Of a stretch of 64,000 nucleotides of DNA, positions 56,601 to 64,000 are shown in pieces. This stretch comes from Castanea sativa. Lineage: Eukaryota > Streptophyta > Magnoliopsida > Fagales > Fagaceae. The stretch spans positions 14,589,751 through 14,653,750 of the forward strand of contig NC_134020.1 in the NCBI RefSeq assembly GCF_040712315.1. The letters are read 5' to 3'. The position numbers were made by a program, and so were the translations under genes. The notes under the pieces were generated by a model, which ran no database searches, had not been told where the DNA came from, and saw nothing but the letters and a program-made list of their open reading frames with translations. How positions within the stretch are numbered: the first letter of the stretch is position 1; every line of letters starts with the position of its first letter.

Positions 56601-58712
56601 TTCTTTTTTCTTTGCTTCTTTTCCAGTTGACTTTTTATTCTAAAATTGGTTATCTCTTTCTTTCTCACATGTGGCGGATCAAGGATTGGTCTCTTACCAT
56701 CTAAGCAAGGTTGCACATCATCATCATGTATGAGATCTTGAGGACATTTTTTACCAACATCTTCCATCTTATTTGTATCTGTTGAACCCTTTTCAAGCTT
56801 GCATAATAGCTCACTTAGGCTATCCATTGCTATTTTGGTTCCATGATCAGTCAATGCAGCCCTATCACAACATTTATACCACAAAAGACTTAAGTTGCTC
56901 ATACGCAATACATGAGTTGATTTCTCATTTGATTTAAATGAATCAACAGAGCAACACAACCTTTTCTTGGCATTTTTTGTCCATCTACTTGATATATATT
57001 TGTCGGGTATATTATTCACATTATTCACAAGAAAAACCCTTAAAGCATGGCTACATAACAACCCTAAAGTCTCAAATAATTTGCAATCACAACAAATACT
57101 TAAAATGCTCAATATGAATCCTTCTACTCTCCCCACTACTTAGTGAATATGTAAAGTTATCCTCACTATGATTAGTTTCAACACAATTCAATCCCATACC
57201 TGAATCAAACTCTTCTTCAAACATTCCAAACAAAGCAAGAGTATAAACTTTAGTAGCATGACTTAAAATGCCCCCTTGCTTATGAACTTTCCCAGGTGCA
57301 CCATTCATACAACGAAAATCTTCATTTATTTCATCTTGTCGCATTTGTGCTGCCTTTTCCTCATAAAATTTAATAACTTCAATAAGAGACATAGATGTTT
57401 TCATAATTTGATGAAAAACACTATTTGTACTCTCACTTCTTTGGGTAGACTTCATCTTTGCAAAAAAGAAATCGAGATTGAAAGTTGGGCACCACTTTTC
57501 TCGAATTTGGTATAACCTATTCAACCATGTATTGTCCTTTAAATTATGCATCTCAATCATTTTGCTCCAAGTTGACTCAAACTCCATTTCATTTGAACAC
57601 CCACCATATAAGCAATGATTAAATCTTAGATTGAAATCTGAAACACCATAGATTCCAACAAGATTTTTTTAAGCATTTTTACTAATATGCCATAAACACA
57701 GTCGATGACGAGACTCACTAAAAACCATATTAATAGCATTTGTCATCGCTTGGTCTTGATCTGTAAAAATAGATTTTGGTTGTCGACCTCCCATTGCAGC
57801 CAAAAAAGTCTCAAACAACCAAATAAATAACTGAGTTGTCTCATCTGATAAAAAAGCACAACCAAACAAAACATTGTTCCAATGATGATTGATTCCCACA
57901 AATGGTGCACAGATTAAGTTGTACTTATTGGTTTGATAAGTGGTGTCAAATATAACAACATCCCCAAAAGAGTCATAATCTAATTTTGATCTACCATCTC
58001 TCCAAAAGAAATTTGCAATTCTATTATCTTGGTCTACTTGCGCCAAATAAAAAAACATTGGATCTTCACTCTGTTTTTCTTTGAAATGATTAATAATACT
58101 TTGCCCATCACCAGCTTCCATAATTTCTTTTCTTTTTGTTTGCACAAAATTATGACAATCTCGCCTAGAGAACCCAACATTATTTGCACCACCAAGTTCT
58201 TTTGACAAAAATGAGTAAGACTTTGTTGCTTTTATACCCAAACTAACCATTGTGCTAATTATATTCCCATGAGCAGGTAGCACTTTCCTTCTTGATCTCA
58301 AGTTACATATTTCTTCTTGAGTTGCAAATTCATGATTGTGTGTGTCATTAAAGTGTGAAACACTCCAAATATCATTTTTTACGTCAAACCGGATCCTAGC
58401 ACGACAACCCGTTCTTACATCTAAATTATGATACTTTTTAACATTAGAAGGGTCATCAAACTCTTTAAAACCTTGTTTTGAACACACAAATTCTCGTTGT
58501 CTAATAACACCATTATACTCTCGTTTAACCGCTTTTCGAATGCTAAATCCCCTTTTTAAAGCATACTGATTATAAAGGTTATATGCTTCTTCTTCAGACC
58601 TCACTTGCATTCCAATGTTAATTTCATCACATTCACCCAAAGTTACATTTTCAAAACTTTCCCTTTTATCATTGTCCCCAACAGCAACAAAAGCATTTTT
58701 TGAAAAATCCAT
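56495..58712 (-). pseudogene. FAR1/FHY3-related MULE transposase
   Basis: The ATG at 58712 begins a protein of about 730 residues. A FAR1 DNA-binding domain (residues about 38-130, with REFVCS, RTGCRARI and HFNDTHNHE supplying the Cys and His ligands) is followed by the MULE transposase domain. There D256 (VIFDTTYQTNKY), D318 (FTDQDQAM) and E379 (FESTW) form the expected DDE triad. A SWIM zinc finger (CDCKLFE then LLCSHALRV) follows. A TAA at 57669-57671 (codon 348) separates D318 from E379, and a one-base frameshift lies between 57087 and 57136 before the SWIM finger. Either would end the protein early, so the copy is a pseudogene unless these are sequence errors. A basic, Lys-rich tail precedes intron-like repeats. 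Confidence 0.85.
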
Positions 58713-59555
58713 GACTAGTCGAACCTAATCATGGAAAAAAAGATATATTGAATAAACATCATGAAAAGATGACTATAAATATACATAAATCACCATAAAG
58801 TCATAAAAAAGAATTGCTGCCAGCCACCCGCCAGTCCTCAACCATAAACACATTGAAATTCTAGTGGGCTTTATACCAATTATCAAATATCATAATTTTC
58901 CATAATAAATCAACGAAAGACATAAACTAAGAAAATGACAAAAAGATAGAATGAATACCTTAGAGGAGACTCTTAGGAAGAAACTATTTATTAAAATCAA
59001 TTCCTTCAGCAAAAACAACAGAACAAAAGCATTGCATCAATCCCTGCACCATAAAAAAAAACTATTACAAGGAATGAAAAGAATTGTGAAATTCCAAGTA
59101 AGCCAACACATATTGCAAACTTAAATGCATTTAAAAGAAATCATCTTTAACATGAATAGCTGAAAAAGAAAGAAAAAAAATCTAACAAACAAATAATACT
59201 TGAAAATCAAGCACAACCATCAAATACATTAAATCAACTAACAAACAAAGAAAGAAGCTTTATTTCTCTACTTATAAAACTACATCATATTAACCACTTT
59301 TAATCTAATCCAAAAGAACAATTTTTTGAAAAGAAAAAAAAACCTTTTACTGTATTATTAGTGCATCCATCCTCACTAAGCATTTTAGTAAACAGTACAA
59401 GTTCCCTTTTTACAAAAGAATGTATATGTCAGTTTTTTTTTTTTTTTTTTAAATTTTAATTTATTGATTTAAAAAAAAAACAGGACACATATGTAAACAG
59501 AAAATTCAGAAAATAAAATAAAAAAGAGTGAGGAGAAACCTTCTTCCAAAGTCAG
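58713..59555 (-). other. Leader of the FAR1-type gene
   Basis: AT-rich DNA between the transposase start and the right arm. It probably holds the 5' untranslated region and an intron read from the right arm, but no splice sites could be fixed. Confidence 0.35.
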
Positions 59556-60120
59556 AGTTGAAAGCGGCGAGAAAACTTTTGGCGTCGTGGTTGGAAACAA
59601 CGGAGAGACAATTTCAAGTGTTTTCCGATGAGACTGATGATGATCGGCGATGCTAGGTAGCACCTGTCAAGGTTTGGAGTTGATAGAGGGAAGATGGAGG
59701 TGTTGGTGACTGGTGTGCTACAGTGGTACGAGAGAAACATAGAGAGAGGGCGTTTTTCGACAAGACAAAGGTCAGTCTCGTCAGAACTGATGATGACCGG
59801 CGATACTAGGCAGCGACTGTCAAGGTTTGGAGTTGAGAGAGGGAAGATGGAGGTGCTAGTGAGTGGTGACTGAAGTGGTACAATGCGGCAAGAGAAACAG
59901 AGGGAGAGTGAGAGAGAAAGATGAAATTTTATGTTTTGGAGAAGGGGAAAAGGAAGAGTGGCGGGATGGGGGGAAAATTAGAGGGTATTTCTGTCTTTTT
60001 GTTTAATGTAACCTGAGTTGGTGAGGTGTATAAGGTGTAGACAGATGTCACTTTTTTATTGGGCTTAGAAACACCAACTAAGTGCTGATGTGGAATTCCT
60101 GAAACACTATATACTTTCTC
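59556..60120 (-). repeat. MULE right terminal inverted repeat
   Basis: This is the inverted partner of 51560-52135. It contains an internal duplication of about 155 bases: CGGCGATGCTAGGTAGC near 59644 and CGGCGATACTAGGCAGC near 59798, each followed by TGTCAAGGTTTGGAGTTGA. It would also act as the promoter region of the transposase gene in Mutator elements. Confidence 0.85.
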
Positions 60121-60204
60121 CAGTATTGGTTGTATTGACTATCTTTGAATGAAATGAATATTCAATAAAAAAAAAAAAAAAAGAGAAAAAGATGCGCCTC
60201 AGTT

Positions 60205-60456
60205 GGTGTCGCGTCAGACTTGTTGCATCACTATCCAAAGCACTAGCATCAAAATTGAAATTTTAATATAGGACAGGCCTGTATGCCAAGTCTACTACCA
60301 ACACACTGCACTTGCGACTCAAGTACCAATTATGCACAATGCTAGAGAAAATGATCATTTTTATAAGTTTTTTTATTAATGAACTTTAATTATTATGGAA
60401 TATACAAACTTTACAACTTAGATAAAATATTTAAGTATATATTATTAAATTATTTA
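60205..60456. other. Intergenic DNA, no feature recognised
   Basis: No gene or repeat boundary was recognised in this AT-rich stretch. Confidence 0.4.
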
Positions 60457-61199
60457 TGTGGGAGTAGAATGGTTAAAACACGCACTTGGGCCTTGGACCT
60501 GACTTAGTGGTGTGAGTTTGTCTGAGTAGAGCCTTTGAGGCCCACAAGCCAACTCTTACTAGAAAAGTTGATGAGCTTGTTCGAGGGGCATCTCCTCGAC
60601 TAAATCGGGTGAGGCTCCTAGGACACGTCATGGTGTTGGGAGAGGGAATCCTAGAAGGTCTGTTGGGTAAAGATATGTTTTACAATTATGAAAAGGAGGA
60701 GCGTATGAGAAATATCAAGGGAAAAGGCTGCTACCACCGCATTAAAAACTCTGCACCTACCTCTCTGGTCGCATTAATGGGGAAATGACATCTGAACAGT
60801 ACCAATTAGCCTTACAGCTGTTATTTGGGGACTTCCAGAGGGCGGTGAATGGAGGAAAGGATCTGGATCACTGATTTATGTTACACGTGGAAGGTAGAGG
60901 GAAGATGAAGAGTGATATAAAAGGAAAGAGAGAAGGAAAGAAAGGGGGACTTTTTCATGAGTAAGTTATTATTAAAAGAAAGAAAGGCAATACAAGCTGT
61001 CCTCGGCTTACGTCCGAGGAGAATATCTGTTATTCTTATCCATTGATTGTGTGTATAGTGGCAATCTAGCCCTCTATCTGTTGTCCAATATTCATAAGAC
61101 TTAGGTTTCAAGCATACACTCTACAAATTTTTATTGTATAAGGCTTTTTGGGCCTGAATCCGTCTAGTGGTTGGACCGGGTACAAATTGCCCACTTACA
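60457..61199 (+). mobile_element. Solo LTR, TSD ATTTA
   Basis: The segment starts TGTGGGAGTAG and ends CCCACTTACA, 743 bases. ATTTA precedes (60452-60456) and follows it (61200-61204). A TATA box (TATAAAA) is at about 60915-60921. No internal region is present. It lies about 620 bases upstream of the reductase gene start. Confidence 0.85.
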
Positions 61200-61760
61200 A
61201 TTTAATTAAACTGGTTTTAAGTAGTTTAATTGATAAAATCTTTACAGTTGAATAAGGAATTTGTAGTTTAATTTTTACCTACACAAAAAATTGATTGGTA
61301 TTTTAATTTAATGATAAAAAGTTATTATTAGGGAGGAAAATCATAAGTTGAAACTATGTATAAAAAAAAATATTTAATTAAATTTAAACAAATTTGGGAC
61401 AGCGATTCAAGAGATATTAAACTCTGATTTCCCAATCAAGTCTTTCTCTGACTTCGTGAATATGTTTTGAGAGCCAAAAAAAAAAAAATTGGAGCTTTTC
61501 TCCATGATCACCTAGTCCTTGTTGAATAGACGAACAACGATTTAATGAACCTACCGTGTTCCCATACAATAATACCACCTTATGGATTGAGTGAATCATC
61601 TACTCGCGTCACATGTTTTCTCCACCCAACTGTTACACAAAAAGTAATATTAGTTACACAAAAAGTAATATTCATGATGCGTAGCTTGTCTTTACTTTTT
61701 ACCAATGAAAAAAAAAGGACTTGTCTTTGTACTGCTACTTGTTAAACCCATCTGAATCAC
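61200..61760. other. Upstream region of the reductase gene
   Basis: No coding. A 22-base unit GTTACACAAAAAGTAATATTNN is repeated in tandem at about 61631-61674. Confidence 0.4.
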
Positions 61761-61763
61761 AAC

Positions 61764-61770
61764 TATATAA
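61764..61770 (+). promoter_or_regulatory. Probable TATA box of the reductase gene
   Basis: TATATAA lies 53 bases before the start codon at 61823. This would place transcription start near 61795-61800 and give a leader of about 25 bases rich in GAGA. Confidence 0.5.
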
Positions 61771-61822
61771 CAACGATTCGTGAAGTCAACAGACGCACCA
61801 AGACTCAGAGAGAAAGAGAGAG

Positions 61823-63570
61823 ATGGTAGAGTATTGTGTAACAGGAGGAACAGGGTTCATAGCTGCCTACCTAGTGAAGACCTTGCTAGAGAAGGGGCAT
61901 ACTGTCAGAACCACAGTGCGGGACCCTGGTATGTGTCAACATATGCTAGATCTTTTGTTGTACTAGTACCATTTTTTTCAAAGATTGTCCGCCAAAACAA
62001 CAAATCATAGTATAACTATTACAAAGTTGTACCATTTTTTTTCTTCTTTATTTGACAGGGGATGTGGGAAAAGTTGGTTTTCTCTTGGAGTTTAATGGAG
62101 CCAAGGAAAGGCTTAAGATCATGAAAGCGGATTTGAGGATAGAAGGAAGCTTTGATGAGGCACTACAAGGCGTTGATGGGGTCTTTCATGTTGCATCACC
62201 GGTGCTTGTCCCATATGACGACAACATTCAGGCAAAGTTACTAATTATGTTATGCAGTATACCAGTTTTCCAACTAAATTGTCATATGCACTTGGAAGTG
62301 TTAATATATTGGGTAGACCAAGAATAAATTTCCTAAATTTTCCCACTTAGTGACTATAATCTGACCATATTGATTCCTTTACGGTTTTATTTTATCATCA
62401 GTGACATCAATTGATTTGATAAAAGACTGATGTGGGCTAGTGTAAAAAGGAAAAGAAAAAATAAAAATTATCGGCAAACGCACTGTTCCCAAACAGGGTA
62501 AATAGGTGAAAATAGCCAATTCATTATTTTCCGAAAAAATTAGCAATATATCACTTTTTAAAAAATATGTAAGGATTTTTTATTATTATTTTTGAAATTT
62601 GAGTTTGTCATGAAACTCGAGTTTTTTTGAAAAAATATACTTAGAAAAATTTTGAATTTTTTTTTATGATACTTGAGTTTATGAAAAAAAATTTTATGGC
62701 ACTCAAATACCATAGAAAACTCGATTTCTCTAGACTCGAGTACCCAAAAAGTGATAAATTTATATATATTTTCAAAAATGTGGTAGATAGCAATATAATT
62801 TGTAAAAATGTGCTATTCGGTTATTTACACTAGATTATATAAACTGTCACACAAATATCTACCATTGACGTGAGAATATTCACATTTTGACAAATAAAAG
62901 TGAAAGTGAAATAACCAATGTGAAAAACGTGATATGAGAGAATAAAATCCAAAAGAAAAATTGCGCATTCTCCCAATGTAAAATGGTGGTCAATGTCCAG
63001 TCATTAATGTCCTTGGTTTCCTGATTCTTTTTGAATGAAATATTAATACAATACAGAATTTTATAAATGCCATTAATATTTATGTAGGCAACTATGATAA
63101 ATCCATGCATAAAGGGCACCTTGAATGTGCTGAGCTCCTGCTCAAAAGCGAGTAGTGTGAAACGAGTAGTGCTCACCTCTTCCTGTTCTTCAATAAGATA
63201 CCGTGATGATGTCCAGCAGGTTTCTCCTCTGAATGAGTCACATTGGAGTGACCCCGACTACTGCAAACGCTACAACGTAATTACTTATACTTACACTTCT
63301 TGCTGCATCATGTATAAAACCACAAAGCTTTTGTTTTGAACGCAAAATGTAAAATGCAAGTTATTTTTCTGTTGCATACATTAGAGTAAAGTCTTGCTGT
63401 CCTGCAGCTATGGTATGCATATGCAAAGACTTTGGCAGAGAAAGAAGCATGGAGGATTGCTAAGGAGAGTGGGATGGATCTAGTAGTGGTGAATCCATCT
63501 TTCGTGGTTGGTCCCTTGCTTACACCACAACCAACCAGTACCCTATTCATGATATTGGCCATTATTAAAG
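61823..63570 (+). CDS. TKPR2: Tetraketide alpha-pyrone reductase 2-like (CCR-like SDR), exons 1-4, partial
   Basis: Four exons are visible: 61823-61928, 62059-62231, 63088-63276 and 63408-63570. The gene continues past the window. The start [17 protein letters not shown] carries the TGxxGF/I NADP(H)-binding loop; the active site has SSCSSIRYR and [11 protein letters not shown] (YxxxK). The [28 protein letters not shown] and [12 protein letters not shown] blocks match TKPR2/CCRL6 more closely, from memory, than dihydroflavonol or cinnamoyl-CoA reductases. TKPR2 reduces tetraketide alpha-pyrones in the sporopollenin pathway, classically in tapetum. The exon phases agree and no stop is seen. Intron 2 appears to use a GC donor. 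A related phenylacetaldehyde or cinnamoyl-CoA reductase-like enzyme is the alternative. Confidence 0.88.
62485..62850. mobile_element. Foldback-type repeat in intron 2
   Basis: The outer parts (GTAAATAGGTGAAAATAGC, about 62499, and the reverse complement of GTGCTATTCGGTTATTTACAC, about 62809) are imperfect inverted repeats, also sharing TAGCAATATA. The core contains several CTCGAG words (GAAACTCGAGTTT, AGACTCGAG). It resembles the CTCGAG-rich foldback element at 6213-6885. Its ends are approximate. Confidence 0.5.
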
Positions 63571-63712
63571 GTTGAGTTTCACTAACATTCATTTGTTCTT
63601 ATATTCATAGATGTTAATGTTCAATTTAAGTTGTTTTGCCCAACTAGTTCAATCCTCATCACCCATAACAAAACAAGGCATGATGGATTGAAAAGCAAGT
63701 AAATCACAAAGA

Positions 63713-63899
63713 CATTACACTATATAACCCTAAACTATACTTCATTTTACATTTTACAAATGCACATTTTGCATTTTAAATTATGACTCCTATTACACTT
63801 TGCACCATACCATTAAGTATGTTGTTAACTTGGATGAAAGTTCAAAGTTTAGGGTGCAAAGTATTATAAAGAGTATAATTTAGAGTGATAAAGTGTAAT
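63713..63899. mobile_element. MITE in intron 4
   Basis: ATTACACTATATAACCCTAAA near the left end and the reverse complement of the right end (ATTACACTTTATCACTCTAAA) are inverted repeats of about 30 bases around a core of about 125 bases. The core repeats TTTGCACCAT/GGGTGCAAAG in inverted order. Confidence 0.6.
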
Positions 63900-64000
63900 T
63901 TATCTTTTGTTTTTAAAGTATTGAGAAGATGAACAATTAGATTTTTTTCACATGGTGTCATATTTTTCATTCTAAGTTAACATTAAACTTAACATTTGAG

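Larger units (their letters stand above)
51560..60120 (-). mobile_element. Mutator-like element with FAR1-type transposase and captured exon
   Basis: Inverted arms of about 560 bases start GAGAAAGTAYATAGTGTTTCA on both sides. The flanking nonamers CTGTGTTGG (51551-51559) and CAGTATTGG (60121-60129) match at 7 of 9, the 9-bp duplication expected of Mutator elements. The interior has a minus-strand FAR1/FHY3-related transposase gene and, on the plus strand, host-like exons. At 8561 bases with its own transposase it resembles an autonomous Jittery-type MULE that has also picked up host sequence. Confidence 0.85.
51471..60204 (+). mobile_element. Short 5'-truncated LINE tail split by a MULE
   Basis: GATGCGCCTCGGTT at 51471-51484 and GATGCGCCTCAGTT at 60191-60204 match at 13 of 14 bases and flank a short sequence ending in a run of A (60170-60182, then AAGAGAAAAA). 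The body is 51485-51559 plus 60130-60190, about 135 bases in total once the MULE is removed. This is the form of a heavily truncated LINE (or retroposed 3' end) with its target duplication. Confidence 0.65.

Noticed and set aside
61823..63570. Dihydroflavonol 4-reductase or anthocyanidin reductase
   Set aside because: The [15 protein letters not shown] and [13 protein letters not shown] blocks fit TKPR2/CCR-like proteins better. A close CCR-like relative remains possible.

Overview
The window is nuclear DNA of a flowering plant, most likely a woody eudicot. The evidence is AT-rich intergenic DNA, plant-type LTR retrotransposons (Ty3/gypsy Tat-like and chromovirus, Ty1/copia), plant L1 LINEs carrying an RNase H domain, tRNA-derived SINEs, MULE and MITE elements, and one host gene with short plant-type introns. 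Several repeats look like families I associate with Fagaceae (oak/chestnut), but that rests on memory of repeats, not on a search. No rRNA, tRNA gene, CRISPR array or organellar insertion was seen.

Layout. (1) 1-8.8 kb: a long-TIR, MULE-like element (911-7816) contains a minus-strand LINE, itself hit by a gypsy solo LTR (1508-2016), plus a CTCGAG-rich foldback element (6213-6885) with an exact target duplication and two MITE-like elements. (2) 8.8-17 kb: a decayed plus-strand Tat-type gypsy element (gag, protease, RT, archaeal-type RNase H, integrase) interrupted by a copia-like LTR that carries another solo LTR, and ending in a 19-unit 48-bp tandem array. (3) 17.0-27.6 kb: a minus-oriented LTR with polypurine tract and about 10 kb of interior without recognisable coding, rich in tandem repeats and split by a copia solo LTR; it looks like a LARD-type non-autonomous retroelement. 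(4) 27.6-39.4 kb: a truncated copia element, a gypsy integrase with a tandem array and an antisense accessory ORF, a solo LTR, and a minus-strand chromovirus fragment. (5) 39435-47809: a complete copia element (two 1.42-kb LTRs, target duplication CTTTG) inserted in a gypsy LTR. (6) 48-51.5 kb: a LINE RNase H tail with a 151-bp tandem duplication, and a foldback element hit by a SINE. (7) 51.5-60.2 kb: a short truncated LINE split by an 8.56-kb MULE with ~560-bp inverted repeats, a FAR1-type transposase gene (one stop, one frameshift) and one captured exon resembling aldehyde dehydrogenase family 7. (8) 60.4-64 kb: a solo LTR, then the only convincing host gene, a tetraketide alpha-pyrone reductase 2-like (TKPR2/CCRL6) short-chain reductase, four exons seen and running off the window.

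The genes do not form a pathway; the window is a nested transposon graveyard beside one sporopollenin-type reductase gene. The points most worth a second look are the copia element, whose LTR differences and frame breaks cluster at CAG/CTG (plant CHG methylation) sites and look like base-calling error; the MULE with its captured ALDH7 exon; the strictly phased 48-bp array; and the apparent GC-AG intron in the TKPR2-like gene.
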